64,000 nt of DNA from Micromonospora_I sp040659735 (lineage in GTDB: Bacteria > Actinomycetota > Actinomycetes > Mycobacteriales > Micromonosporaceae). The notes below the pieces were generated by a model. That model worked only from the letters and a program-made list of their open reading frames with translations, was not told the DNA's origin and made no database searches. The DNA lies in NCBI RefSeq assembly GCF_040659735.1, contig NZ_JBFANZ010000022.1, positions 1 to 64,000 on the forward strand, read 5' to 3'. This document shows positions 16,080-25,235 of the stretch, in pieces (positions within the stretch are counted from its first letter, which is position 1; every line of letters starts with the position of its first letter). The position numbers and the translations under genes are program-made.

Positions 16080-17111
16080 GTGACGACAATCCGTACCGGG
16101 CTGCGGCGCCGGGCTGCGATCGCGGCCAGCGTGCCGCTGCTCGTGCTCGCGGCGACCGGCTGCAACAAGAGCGGCGGCGACTCGGCCGCCAGCGGGCCGG
16201 TGAAATACCCGACGAAGTCGCTGCAGCTGATGGCCCCGGCCGCGCCCGGCGGCGGCTGGGACATCACCGCCCGCTCCATGCAGAAGAGCCTCACCGACGG
16301 CAAGCTGATCGACCAGTCGGTCGAGGTCTACAACGTGCCCGGCGCGGCCGGCACCCTCGGCCTGTCGCAGCTGGTGACGAAGAACCGCGGCGACGCCCAC
16401 CAGCTCATGGTGATGGGCCTGGTCATGGTCGGCGGCGTGGTGACGAACAAGTCGCCGGTCAAGCTCGACCAGGCCACCCCGATCGCGACGATCACCGCCG
16501 AGCAGGAGGTCATCGTCGTACCCGCGAACTCCAGGTACACGACGCTCAAGCAGCTCATGGACGACGCCAAGGCCAACCCCGCCTCGATCAACTGGGGTGG
16601 CGGCTCGGCCGGCGGCACCGACCAGATCCTCGTCGGCCTGCTCGCCAAGGCGGCCGGCGCCGACCCGAAGGCGATGAAGTACGTCGCCTACTCCGGCGGC
16701 GGCGAGTCGAAGGCGGCGCTGCTCTCCGGCGACCTGACCGCCGGCGTGTCCGGGGCGAGCGAGTTCAAGGACCTGGTCGCGACCGGCAAGGTCCGCGCGC
16801 TGGCGGTCTCCGGGACCACCGGGGTCGACGTCGGCGCCGGCACGCCGGCCCCGACCATCAAGGAATCCGGGTACGACGTCGAGCTGATGAACTGGCGCGG
16901 CATCGTGGCGCCTCCGGGCATCAGCGCCGGCGAGAAGGCGGCGATCACCGCGCTCGTCGACAAGCTGCACGCTTCCGAGCAGTGGAAGCAGACGTTGGCC
17001 CAGCAGAAGTGGGACGACTTCTACAAGAGCGGCGACGAGGCCGTGGCGTTCTTCAAGTCCGAGAACGAGCGCATCACGGGCGTGCTGGGCGACATCGGGC
17101 TGGCCAAGTAG
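16080..17111 (+). CDS. tctC: Tripartite tricarboxylate transporter substrate-binding lipoprotein (TctC)
   Basis: This 343-aa binding protein of the TctC/Bug family delivers carboxylate substrates to TctAB. It has a lipoprotein signal with the acylated Cys28 (LAATGC), then the characteristic start of the mature domain (LQLMAPAAPGGGWDITARSM). The family's second motif (VEVYNVPGAAGTLGLSQLV) and the C-terminal WRGIVAPPGISAGEK segment follow. GTG 16080 is preferred because GAGGAG lies 6 bases upstream; ATG 16074 and GTG 16056 are in frame but badly spaced. It begins the tctC-tctB-tctA operon. The ligand cannot be told. Confidence 0.9.
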   Translation: MTTIRTGLRRRAAIAASVPLLVLAATGCNKSGGDSAASGPVKYPTKSLQLMAPAAPGGGWDITARSMQKSLTDGKLIDQSVEVYNVPGAAGTLGLSQLVTKNRGDAHQLMVMGLVMVGGVVTNKSPVKLDQATPIATITAEQEVIVVPANSRYTTLKQLMDDAKANPASINWGGGSAGGTDQILVGLLAKAAGADPKAMKYVAYSGGGESKAALLSGDLTAGVSGASEFKDLVATGKVRALAVSGTTGVDVGAGTPAPTIKESGYDVELMNWRGIVAPPGISAGEKAAITALVDKLHASEQWKQTLAQQKWDDFYKSGDEAVAFFKSENERITGVLGDIGLAK

Positions 17112-17726
17112 ATGGCACTGTCCACACGTGACACGGAGAGGGCGGCGCCGGGGGGTGCCGCCCTCCCCCGCGCGCCGATCGGGCCGCGCATTCTCGGCGC
17201 GGTTCTGCTGATCGTCGGCCTCTTCCTGTTCTGGGAGGCCTACCGCGCCGCCGACGGCGACTTCTCCCCGCAGGGGCCCTGGATCGCCCCGGTCGTGGTG
17301 ACCGGCGGCTGGGTGGCCGTCGCGCTCTGGTACCTGGTGAAGCAGTTCGTCTCCCCCGACCTGCCGGAGTCGACGACGGTGGACCGGCCGGAGTCGGCGG
17401 TGCAGACGCTGGCCGCCGCCGCGACGGCGGACGCGCGAGCGGATGACGCGGCCGCGGTGGCCGTACCGGAAACGGAGCGCGACCCCGGCGTGCAGTGGCT
17501 GCCGCCGGCGCTGCTCACCGTCGCCCTCTGCGGCTACCTCGCCCTGCTCGACCCCGTCGGCTTCGTCCTCGCCTCGACGCTGTTCTTCGTCGCCGCCGCG
17601 CGCATCCTCGGCAGCCGCAGCCTGATTCGGGACGTCGTCGTGGCGATCGCGCTGGCGCTCGGCATCTACCTCGCCTTCACCCACCTGCTCGAACTCCACC
17701 TGCCGAGCGGGGTGCTGCCGCTGTGA
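17112..17726 (+). CDS. tctB: Tripartite tricarboxylate transporter small membrane subunit (TctB)
   Basis: The 204-aa product has four predicted membrane segments: ILGAVLLIVGLFLFWEA, APVVVTGGWVAVALWYL, LLTVALCGYLALLDPVGFVL and a C-terminal pair around VAIALALGIYLAF. This is the usual TctB topology, though a longer cytoplasmic loop (about 80-130, Ala/Asp-rich) separates the halves. The start lies directly after the tctC stop, and its stop overlaps the GTG of tctA. It is the weakly conserved partner of TctA. Confidence 0.88.
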   Translation: MALSTRDTERAAPGGAALPRAPIGPRILGAVLLIVGLFLFWEAYRAADGDFSPQGPWIAPVVVTGGWVAVALWYLVKQFVSPDLPESTTVDRPESAVQTLAAAATADARADDAAAVAVPETERDPGVQWLPPALLTVALCGYLALLDPVGFVLASTLFFVAAARILGSRSLIRDVVVAIALALGIYLAFTHLLELHLPSGVLPL

Positions 17727-19264
17727 ACGTCTTCGGCGACCTCCTGCAGGGCTTCAGCACCGTACTGAGCCCCGAATACCTGCTCTACGCGGCCATCGGC
17801 GTCACCCTCGGCACCTTCGTCGGGGTGCTGCCCGGCATCGGGCCGGCGCTGACCATCGCCCTGCTGCTGCCGGTCACGTTCACCCTGGACGACCCGATCG
17901 GCACGTTCATCATGTTCGCCGGCATCTACTACGGCGCCATGTACGGCGGCTCCACCACCTCGATCCTGCTCAACACCCCCGGCGAGTCGGCGTCGGTGGC
18001 GACCGCCATCGAGGGTCACCAGATGGCCCGACGCGGACGGGCCCGGGCGGCGCTGGCGACAGCGGCGATCGGCTCGTTCGTCGCCGGCACCATCTCCACG
18101 CTGCTGCTGACCCTGTTCGCCAAGCCCGTCGCGTCGCTCGCCACCACCTTCCGCGCGGCGGACTACTTCGCCCTCGCGCTGCTGGCGATGGTCTCGGTGA
18201 CCGCGCTGGTCGGCCGTTCCCTGGTCCGCGGCCTCATGTCGCTGACCTTCGGACTCTTCCTCGGGCTGGTCGGCCTGGACGGGCTGACCGGGCAGTCGCG
18301 ATTCACCTTCGGCTCGCTGGACCTGCTCGAAGGCATCGACATCGTGGTCGTCATCGTCGGGCTCTTCGCCATCGGCGAGACGCTCTACATCGCCAGCCGG
18401 CTGCGCCAGACCCCCGAGCACATCACGCCGCTGGACCCGGTGCGCGGCGGCTTCGCCTGGATGAGCCGGCAGGAGTGGTCGCGGTCGTGGCGGCCGTGGC
18501 TGCGCGGCACCGTGGTCGGGTTCCCGTTCGGCGCGCTCCCCTCCGGCGGCGCCGACGTGCCGACGTTCCTCTCCTACACGTACGAGAAGCACCGGTCGAA
18601 GAACAAGGGCGAGTTCGGTAAGGGCGCGATCGAGGGTGTTGCCGGACCGGAGGCGGCGAACAACGCGGCCTTCTCCGGCGTACTCGTGCCGTTGTTGACC
18701 CTGGGCATCCCGACCTCGGCGACCGCGGCGGTGATGCTGGCGTCGTTCCAGGTCTTCAACCTGCAGCCCGGCCCGCAGCTGTTCGAGAAGTCGCCCGAGC
18801 TCGTGTGGGCGCTGATCGCCTCGCTCTACCTGGGCAACGTGCTGCTGCTGGCGCTGAACCTGCCGCTGATCCGGCTCTGGGTGAAGGTGCTGCAGATCCC
18901 CCGCCCGGCGCTCTACGCGGGGATCCTGGTCTTCGCCACGCTCGGCGTCTACGCCGCGTCGAACAGCTTCGTGCAGGTGCTCATCGCCTACGTGATCGGG
19001 GTGATCGGGTTCGGCATGCGCCACTTCGGCTTCCCGATCGCGCCGGTGATCCTCGGGGTCATCCTCGGCCCCATGATGGAGTTGCAGTTCCGGCGTACGT
19101 TGCTGCTCTCCAACGGGGACCTGTCGGTGCTGGTCACCCGCCCGCTCACCGCCGTGCTGCTGTCCCTGGTGGTCGTCGCGGTGGTGCTGCCGTACCTGCC
19201 GCGGATCATCGCGCGGCTGCGCGGCCGCACCGCCGAGCGGCTCGCCTTCGGCGAGGACGACTAG
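17723..19264 (+). CDS. tctA: Tripartite tricarboxylate transporter large membrane subunit (TctA)
   Basis: This 513-aa protein with 11-12 membrane segments is the transport channel of the TTT system. The most conserved TctA stretch is present near the N-terminus (GVLPGIGPALTIALLLP, then YYGAMYGGSTTSILLNTPGE). A second conserved motif (AANNAAFSGVLVPLLTLGIP) is near residue 310. GTG 17723 overlaps the tctB stop; upstream codons of the open frame lie inside tctB. It is the last gene of the operon. Energy is expected from ion gradients, as in the family. Confidence 0.94.
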   Translation: MNVFGDLLQGFSTVLSPEYLLYAAIGVTLGTFVGVLPGIGPALTIALLLPVTFTLDDPIGTFIMFAGIYYGAMYGGSTTSILLNTPGESASVATAIEGHQMARRGRARAALATAAIGSFVAGTISTLLLTLFAKPVASLATTFRAADYFALALLAMVSVTALVGRSLVRGLMSLTFGLFLGLVGLDGLTGQSRFTFGSLDLLEGIDIVVVIVGLFAIGETLYIASRLRQTPEHITPLDPVRGGFAWMSRQEWSRSWRPWLRGTVVGFPFGALPSGGADVPTFLSYTYEKHRSKNKGEFGKGAIEGVAGPEAANNAAFSGVLVPLLTLGIPTSATAAVMLASFQVFNLQPGPQLFEKSPELVWALIASLYLGNVLLLALNLPLIRLWVKVLQIPRPALYAGILVFATLGVYAASNSFVQVLIAYVIGVIGFGMRHFGFPIAPVILGVILGPMMELQFRRTLLLSNGDLSVLVTRPLTAVLLSLVVVAVVLPYLPRIIARLRGRTAERLAFGEDD

Positions 19265-19294
19265 CACCTGCCCCACCCCACCCCGCCCCGCCGC

Positions 19295-19357
19295 GTTGAT
19301 CATGGGCAAACACGCGACATTCCGGACTCCGCTATCGCGCGTATGCCCATGATCAAC
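19295..19357. repeat. 63-bp palindromic element between convergent genes
   Basis: Two perfect 14-bp arms (GTTGATCATGGGCA at 19295-19308 and its reverse complement at 19344-19357) enclose a 35-bp centre. It lies between the stops of tctA (+) and the response regulator (-), and can act as a terminator for both. The sequence style resembles a dispersed repeat, but only one copy is in this window. Confidence 0.7.
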
Positions 19358-19361
19358 GGGG

Positions 19362-20033
19362 TCAGGCTCCGGTCCAGCGGTAGCGGCGTTCGGGGCGGCC
19401 GGCGGAGCCGTAGCGCAGGCGTACCTCTGCTTTTCCGGCGCCGACGAAGTGCTCGAGATACCGGCGGGTGCTGACCCGCGACAGCCCCACCCGGTCGGCG
19501 CACTCGGTGGCCGACAGGTCGCCGTCGGTGATCCGCAGCGCCCCCGCGACCAGCTCGGCGGTCGGCCCGGTCAGCCCCTTCGGCAGCTCGACCGGCGTGG
19601 GGCGGAGCGCCACGAAAAGCCGGTCCACATCGTCCTGGGCGACGTCACCGGAGCCGGAGAGCCCGTGGTGGGCGACGGCGTAGCGTTCCAGCCGGTCGCG
19701 GAGCGTGTCGAAGCCGAACGGCTTGATCAGATAGTGCACGACCCCGCCGCGCAGGGCCGTACGGATCGTGGTCACGTCGCGGGCGGCGGTCACCGCGAGG
19801 ACGTCGGCGGTGGCGTCGCCCTCCCGGAGCCGGCGCAGCACCTCCAACCCGGAGATGTCCGGCAGGTAGATGTCGAGGAGCACCAGGTCGGGACGGAGCC
19901 GTTCGACCGACTCGATCGCGTCGGCCCCGGTGTGTGCGACCCCGGCCACGGTGAAGCCCGGCACCCGTTCCACGAAGCCGCACTGCACCTTCGCCACCAT
20001 GAAGTCGTCGTCGACGACGAGCACCCGGATCAC
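19362..20033 (-). CDS. CitB/DctR-type response regulator
   Basis: The 223-aa product has a receiver domain at residues 1-120 with the acidic pocket Asp8-Asp10, the phospho-acceptor Asp54 (LLDIYLP), Thr82 and Lys104 (YLIKPFGF). The C-terminal part has a helix-turn-helix (TDGDLSATECADRVGLSRVS, about 165-185) like the CitB/DcuR group. It is paired with the kinase gene upstream, whose stop overlaps its start region. It most likely controls the flanking tctCBA operon and the divergent binding-protein gene. Confidence 0.92.
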   Translation of the reverse strand: MIRVLVVDDDFMVAKVQCGFVERVPGFTVAGVAHTGADAIESVERLRPDLVLLDIYLPDISGLEVLRRLREGDATADVLAVTAARDVTTIRTALRGGVVHYLIKPFGFDTLRDRLERYAVAHHGLSGSGDVAQDDVDRLFVALRPTPVELPKGLTGPTAELVAGALRITDGDLSATECADRVGLSRVSTRRYLEHFVGAGKAEVRLRYGSAGRPERRYRWTGA

Positions 20034-21589
20034 GCGGGCGTCCCGACGGTCAACGGCAGCCGGGCCCGGAACGCCGAGCCCTCGACCGCGATGGTCCCGC
20101 CCCGGTGCACGCAGACCAGCCGGGTCAGCGCCAGGCCGAGCCCGTGATGGCCGCGCGCCTCGTCCTTCGTGGTGTAGCCCTGCCGGAAGACCTCCTCGGC
20201 CAGCTCCGGCGGCACCCCCGGCCCCGAATCGCTCACCGTCACCCGCACCTCGCCGCCCTCGGCCCGCACCGTCACCTCCACCCGGCCGCCCGGCCCGGTC
20301 GCGTCGAACGCGTTGTCCACCAGGTTGCCGACCACGGTCACCAGGTCGGCGGCGAGCGCGTCGTCCACCGGAGGCAGGTCCGACTCCGGGGAGATCACCA
20401 GCTGTACGCCCTGCTCGGCGGCGAGGCTCGCCTTCGCGATGAGCAGCGCGGCGAGCGACGGGTCGCGGATCAGCGCGGTGACGTCCCGGTTGAGCTCCTC
20501 GTGCACCTGGCTCGCGCGCATGACGTAGCGGACCACCTCGTCGTGCTCACCGAGCTCCACCAGCCCGGCGATCGTGTGCAGCCGGTTGGAGAACTCGTGC
20601 GCCTGCGCCCGCAGGGTGTCCGTGGTGTGCCGGCTGACGTCGAGTTCGCGGCGCAACGCGGTCAGCTCGGTCCGGTCGCGCAGGGTGGTCACCGAGCCGA
20701 CCTGCCGGCCGCGGATCACCACCGGGCGCCGGTTGAGCACCAGCACCCGTTCGTCACTGAGCACGATCTGGTCCACCCCGGTCACCCGCCCGGTGAGCAC
20801 GTCGAGCAGGTGCGGCTCCATCGGCTGGGAGTGCAGGGAGCGCCCCACGGCGGTGTCGGTCAGACCGAGCAGCCGGACGGCCTCGTCGTTGACGAGCGTC
20901 ACCCGGTCCGCGGCGTCCGTGCCGATCACCCCCTCCTTGATGCCGTGCAGCATCGCCTCGCGGTGCTCGACCAGCCCGGTGATCTCGCGCGGCTCCAGTC
21001 CCAGCGTCTGCCGCTTGACCCGCCGGGCCAGCAGCAGCGAACCGGCGACCCCGAGCACGCCGCCGAGGAGCAGATAGGTGACCAGGTTGGTGACGCCGCC
21101 GGCGAGCTGCTCGGGCAGGGTCGGGTAGAGGTGGCCGACCACTATCAGCCCGAGGAACCGCCCATCGGACTCGTTCAGGACCGGCACGTGCGCGACGAGG
21201 GCCTTGGAGCCGTCGTCGATGACGCCGACCCAGGAGCGCCCGGCGAGGCCGGTGCTCGGCCCGAGCACCGCGGGGCGGCCGGCGTCGGGACCGGTCACCA
21301 GTTTTCCGTAGGCGTCGGCGATCAGCACGTACGAGGCCCCGGAGACCGCCCGCGCGCTCTCCGCGACGGCCGCGAGCGCCTCCTGCGCGACAGGGTCACC
21401 CAGTCCCAACCGGACCGTACGGTTGATCGCGGCGTTCTCCCCGACCGACCGCAGCCGCGCGCCCTCCTCGAGGCGGAACGCCGCGTCCGACTCGGCGATG
21501 GAGACCGCGGCGACCGCGCTGACCACCATGACCACGATGCCGAGCTGGAGCAGCAGGAACTGCCCGGCCAGGGACATCCGCTGGCGCAC
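20030..21589 (-). CDS. CitA/DcuS-type sensor histidine kinase
   Basis: This 519-aa membrane kinase has TM1 at about 8-30, an extracytoplasmic sensor domain at about 31-170 of the PDC/Cache type (ASYVLIADAYGKLVTGP, then DGRFLGLIVVG), and TM2 at about 170-195. A PAS domain (GVIGTDAADRVTLVNDEAVRLLG) follows. The H-box region is of the CitA kind (AQAHEFSNRLHTIAGLVELG, His in HEFSN). The ATPase has N (VGNLVDNAFDAT), DSGPGVPPEL and GLGLAL boxes. GTG 21589 has GGAGGAG upstream. It likely senses a carboxylate outside the cell. Confidence 0.93.
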   Translation of the reverse strand: MRQRMSLAGQFLLLQLGIVVMVVSAVAAVSIAESDAAFRLEEGARLRSVGENAAINRTVRLGLGDPVAQEALAAVAESARAVSGASYVLIADAYGKLVTGPDAGRPAVLGPSTGLAGRSWVGVIDDGSKALVAHVPVLNESDGRFLGLIVVGHLYPTLPEQLAGGVTNLVTYLLLGGVLGVAGSLLLARRVKRQTLGLEPREITGLVEHREAMLHGIKEGVIGTDAADRVTLVNDEAVRLLGLTDTAVGRSLHSQPMEPHLLDVLTGRVTGVDQIVLSDERVLVLNRRPVVIRGRQVGSVTTLRDRTELTALRRELDVSRHTTDTLRAQAHEFSNRLHTIAGLVELGEHDEVVRYVMRASQVHEELNRDVTALIRDPSLAALLIAKASLAAEQGVQLVISPESDLPPVDDALAADLVTVVGNLVDNAFDATGPGGRVEVTVRAEGGEVRVTVSDSGPGVPPELAEEVFRQGYTTKDEARGHHGLGLALTRLVCVHRGGTIAVEGSAFRARLPLTVGTPA

Positions 21590-21610
21590 CGCTCCTCCTC
21601 CCCCGCCACC

Positions 21611-21634
21611 GCACAGGTGCGCGACGACCTGTGC
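21611..21634. promoter_or_regulatory. Candidate operator palindrome between kinase and second tctC-like gene
   Basis: GCACAGGT and ACCTGTGC form a perfect 8-bp inverted repeat separated by 8 bases, in the 147-bp divergent control region. Its position suits binding of a dimeric regulator to both promoters. Confidence 0.4.
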
Positions 21635-21736
21635 ACAGCGTCACGGCAGGTCAGCGGCGCTGTCAACGTCGAAGATCGTGACAACGGCCGGCCGGGCGAG
21701 CAGGATCGGCGTCAACCGACGACGGAGGGAGGGCAG

Positions 21737-22708
21737 ATGCGACGGATCCGCGCGCTCGCCGTCGGGCTCACCCTCGTTCTCGCTGCCGCCGGGTGCGTCT
21801 CCGACAGCCCCGCCGTCGACCTGCCCGACCTGCGGATCATGGTCCCCAACGCGCCGGGCAGCGGCTACGACGTCACCGCCCGCAGCGCGGCCAAGGTCCT
21901 GGAGGACGCCGGGATCACCCGGGGCGTCGAGGTGTTCAACCTGCCCGGCGGCGGGGGCGTCGTGGGCCTGCGCCGACTCGGCTACGAACGCGGCAACGGC
22001 CGGTTGATGATGCTGATGGGGCTCGGCGTGGTCGGCAGCCAGGCCGCCGCCGGCGCGCGGGTCACGCTGCAGGACACCACCCCGGTCGCCCGGTTGATCG
22101 AGGAGCCGAGCATCGTCGTGGTCACCCGCGACTCGCCGTACCGCAGCCTCGGCGAGCTGGTCACGGCCTGGCGGGCGGCGCCGGCCGCCGTGCCGGTCGG
22201 TGGCGGCTCCGCGGTCGGCGGCCCGGACCACCTCGCGCCGATGTTGGTCGCACACGCCGTCGGGATCACCCCGCGCCGGGTCTCCTACCGCCAGTACGAC
22301 GGCGGCGGTGATCTGCTCGCGGCGATCCTGGACAAGCAGGTGGCGTTCGGCGTCTCGGGCCTGAGCGAGTACGCCGACCAGATCGCCTCCGGCCAGCTGC
22401 GGGTCCTCGCCGTCACCAGCGAGCGCCGCGTACCCGGCATCGCCGCCCCCACCCTGCGCGAGGCGGGCGTCGACGTGGTCTGCACCAACTGGCGGGGAAT
22501 TGTGGCCCCGCCGGATCTGGCCGCACCCGATCTCGATCGCATGCGGGCAGCGGTCGCCCGGCTGCACGCGTCGCCCCAGTGGCGCGCCGTCCTGGAGCGG
22601 TACGGCTGGACCGACGCGTACCTCAGCGGGAACGACTTCGGTGCGTTCATGCGGGCCGAGAACGAGCGGCTCGATGCGGTGCTCGGCGATCTCGGCCTGA
22701 CCGCCTGA
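21737..22708 (+). CDS. Second TctC-like substrate-binding lipoprotein, divergent from the sensor kinase
   Basis: The 323-aa product is a Bug/TctC-family binding protein paralogous to the one at 16080. It has a lipobox ending in Cys20 (LAAAGC), the motif RIMVPNAPGSGYDVTARSA, then GVEVFNLPGGGGVVGLRRLG, and the C-terminal NWRGIVAPPDL. GGAGGGAGGG lies upstream of ATG 21737. No TctA or TctB gene follows it. Its position back to back with the CitA-like kinase suggests a role in sensing as well as, or instead of, transport, as shown for some Bordetella binding proteins; here that is inference. Confidence 0.9.
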   Translation: MRRIRALAVGLTLVLAAAGCVSDSPAVDLPDLRIMVPNAPGSGYDVTARSAAKVLEDAGITRGVEVFNLPGGGGVVGLRRLGYERGNGRLMMLMGLGVVGSQAAAGARVTLQDTTPVARLIEEPSIVVVTRDSPYRSLGELVTAWRAAPAAVPVGGGSAVGGPDHLAPMLVAHAVGITPRRVSYRQYDGGGDLLAAILDKQVAFGVSGLSEYADQIASGQLRVLAVTSERRVPGIAAPTLREAGVDVVCTNWRGIVAPPDLAAPDLDRMRAAVARLHASPQWRAVLERYGWTDAYLSGNDFGAFMRAENERLDAVLGDLGLTA

Positions 22709-22813
22709 GAACCAACCAGCATCGACGATCGTTGGTTTGGCGAGGGAACGCCAGGGTACAAACGCGGTGCCCGAAAAGATCGTCGTCGATCTCAACGCCC
22801 GAAGGGTCGTGCC

Positions 22814-23767
22814 ATGTCCCAGCCCCCCACCGGCGACACCCGTCGATCGACGGCCGCCGCCGGCATGCTCGTCGTCACGAACGAGGCGGCGGGACGGACC
22901 GAGGGCGACGCGCTCGACGCCGCGATCGACGAGTTGCGCAGCGGCGGCGACGTCGAGGTGGCGAGCTGCCGCCAGGACACCGATCTGGGGCCGACCCTCG
23001 ACCGGCGCGGCGACCGGCTCCTCGTCGTGGTCGGCGGGGACGGGTCGCTGCACACCAGCCTGAAGTACCTGTGGCGCCGGGGAGAGGCGGCGCGCTGCGT
23101 CGTCGGGCTGATCCCGCTCGGCACCGGCAACGACTTCGCGCGCGGCACCGGCATCCCGCTGGACCCCCGCGAAGCCGCGCGTCTCATCGTGCAGGGCGCC
23201 TCCCGGCCGGTGGACCTGGTCACCGACGACTCCGGAGGCGTCGTGGTCAACGCCGTCCACGTCGGGGTCGGCGCGGAGGCCGCGGAGGCCGCCCGGCCGC
23301 TGAAGCGCCGGCTGCGCCAGGCCGCGTTCCCGGTCGGCGCGCTCCTCGCCGGCGTCCGCACCCGCGGCTGGCGCCTGCGGATCACCCTCGACGGGGCGCT
23401 CGTCGCCGACGGCACGCGGCGGGTGCTGATGGCGGGCGTCGCCAACGCCCGGTCCATCGCCGGGGGCACCGCCGTCCTCGGTCCGGACGCCTCCCCCACC
23501 GACGGCGCGTTCGACGTGACGGTGTCGTTCGCGGTCCGGCCGCTCGCCCGCCTCGGGTACGGCCTGCGGCTGGTGCGGGGCCGTCATCCGGAGCATCCGG
23601 ACGTCGTCTACCGCGCCGGTCGGTCGCTGACCGTGGAGGGTGAGCCGTTCCACACCAACGCCGACGGGGAACTCGCCGGGCCGGTCACCCGGCGGACGTG
23701 GGCGCTGCGCCCGGCCGCCTGGCGGTGCGTGCTGCCCGGCGCCGGCTGCTCGATCGACCCCCGGTAA
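22814..23767 (+). CDS. Diacylglycerol/lipid kinase family protein
   Basis: The 317-aa product carries the DAGK catalytic domain. The nucleotide-binding GGDGS is at residues 74-78 (LLVVVGGDGSLHT), and the second signature PLGTGNDFARGTG is about 25 residues later. The C-terminal beta domain ends with the family's GEPFHTNADGEL segment, which resembles the YegS/DgkB pattern 'DGE'. It phosphorylates diacylglycerol or a related lipid at the membrane. ATG 22814 is used although no strong ribosome site is visible. It is probably a single gene. Confidence 0.88.
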   Translation: MSQPPTGDTRRSTAAAGMLVVTNEAAGRTEGDALDAAIDELRSGGDVEVASCRQDTDLGPTLDRRGDRLLVVVGGDGSLHTSLKYLWRRGEAARCVVGLIPLGTGNDFARGTGIPLDPREAARLIVQGASRPVDLVTDDSGGVVVNAVHVGVGAEAAEAARPLKRRLRQAAFPVGALLAGVRTRGWRLRITLDGALVADGTRRVLMAGVANARSIAGGTAVLGPDASPTDGAFDVTVSFAVRPLARLGYGLRLVRGRHPEHPDVVYRAGRSLTVEGEPFHTNADGELAGPVTRRTWALRPAAWRCVLPGAGCSIDPR

Positions 23768-23834
23768 GGGGCCCGGCCTGCGCTACCGTGTGCGTCGCGA
23801 ACGGGAGTAGCTCACCGACCGGAGGGAACGGCCA

Positions 23835-25235
23835 GTGCGAGGCGATCCGTGGCAGACGGGCGACGACGTGTGGGAGCCGTCGCATCACGACCGGACCCCG
23901 ACCACCTCCGGCGCCCCGGTGACCGTCCCTGCACAGGCGCCCCCGTCAACTCCGTCGGCACCGACCCCGCCGGCGCCGACTCCATCCGCGGCGGACGAGC
24001 CGGCCGGGGAGCCGTCGCCGCACGGTCACGGACACAGTCACGGGGCACCACCACCCACCGCATCGGCCTGTACCCGCAAGGCCGTGATCGCGACCATCGT
24101 TCCCGCCGTGCTGGCCACCATCGTCGCGCTCATCGCGCTCTGGCCGACCAACGTCCCCGAGGCACCCGCCGAGAGCGGCGCCCCGAAACGGGCGTACGGG
24201 CAGGTGCTGAAGGTCGTCGAGCAGACCTGCGAGGCGGCACCCGAGCCCGGCCTGCCCGGCGCGTTCACGAAGGGGCCGTGCGGGACCGTCACCGTGCGCG
24301 TCGAGGAGGGGCCCGGAGCCGGGCAGACGGTGGAGACCGAGCTGCCGCGCGGCGCCGGGGCGCCGCGGGTCGACGTCGACGACAACGTGGTGCTGCTCCA
24401 ACTGGGCGACGCCATCGAGGGAGCCACCGGCTACACCATCGTTGACCATCAGCGGGGACGGCCGATGATCTGGCTGCTCGCGCTCGCCGCCGCCGTGATC
24501 ATCGCCTTCGGCCGCTGGCGCGGGCTGAGCGCCCTCGCCGGCCTGGCCGTCAGCTTCGCCGTCCTCCTGCTGTTCGTGATCCCCGCCATCCTGAGCGGCG
24601 CCTCGCCGCTGCTGGTCGCCATCGTCGGCGCCGCGACGATCATGTTCGCCGTGCTCTACCTGACCCACGGCCTCAACGTGCACACCTCCGTGGCGATCCT
24701 CGGCACCCTGGCCAGCCTCGTCCTCACCGGCGTACTCGCCGCGGTCTTCACCGCGTTCACCGAACTGACCGGCATCGCCGGCGAAGACAGCGCCTTCCTC
24801 GCCGTCAGCCAGGGCAACGTCGACATGCGCGGCCTGCTGCTCGCCGGCATCATCATCGGCTCCCTCGGCGTACTCGACGACGTCACCGTCACCCAGGCCA
24901 GCACCGTGGCCGAACTGGCCCGGACGCCGATGCCGCGCATCCAGCTCTACCGGGCGGCCACCCGCATCGGCCGCGCCCACGTCGCCTCGGCCGTCAACAC
25001 CATCGTGCTCGCCTACGCCGGCGCGTCGCTGCCGTTGCTGCTGCTCATCGCGGCCGGCAACCAGAAAGTCGTCGAGCTGCTCACCAGTGAATATCTGGCC
25101 CAGGAGATCGTCCGCAGCGCGGTCGGCACGATCGGGCTGGTCGCCTCCGTACCGATCACCACGGCGCTCGCCACCCTCGTCGCGACCAGCGCGCGCTCCC
25201 GCGATCCCTACCCGCCGACGTTCAGTGACAGATGA
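23835..25235 (+). CDS. YibE/F family membrane protein
   Basis: The 466-aa protein has a proline-rich cytoplasmic N-terminus ending in a His-rich run (HGHGHSHG, about 63-70). TM1 is near 83-103, followed by an external loop with two cysteines and strand-like segments. Then come seven or so membrane helices matching YibE/F (LSALAGLAVSFAVLLLFVIP, HGLNVHTSVAILGTL, GSLGVLDDVTVTQASTVAEL, about residues 225-450). The family's role is not known; the His-rich segment could bind metal ions. GTG 23835 has GGAGGGA 8 bases upstream. Confidence 0.85.
   Translation: MRGDPWQTGDDVWEPSHHDRTPTTSGAPVTVPAQAPPSTPSAPTPPAPTPSAADEPAGEPSPHGHGHSHGAPPPTASACTRKAVIATIVPAVLATIVALIALWPTNVPEAPAESGAPKRAYGQVLKVVEQTCEAAPEPGLPGAFTKGPCGTVTVRVEEGPGAGQTVETELPRGAGAPRVDVDDNVVLLQLGDAIEGATGYTIVDHQRGRPMIWLLALAAAVIIAFGRWRGLSALAGLAVSFAVLLLFVIPAILSGASPLLVAIVGAATIMFAVLYLTHGLNVHTSVAILGTLASLVLTGVLAAVFTAFTELTGIAGEDSAFLAVSQGNVDMRGLLLAGIIIGSLGVLDDVTVTQASTVAELARTPMPRIQLYRAATRIGRAHVASAVNTIVLAYAGASLPLLLLIAAGNQKVVELLTSEYLAQEIVRSAVGTIGLVASVPITTALATLVATSARSRDPYPPTFSDR

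Noticed and set aside
21641..23653. 670-codon minus-strand frame
   Set aside because: Shadow of the second tctC-like gene and the lipid kinase gene.
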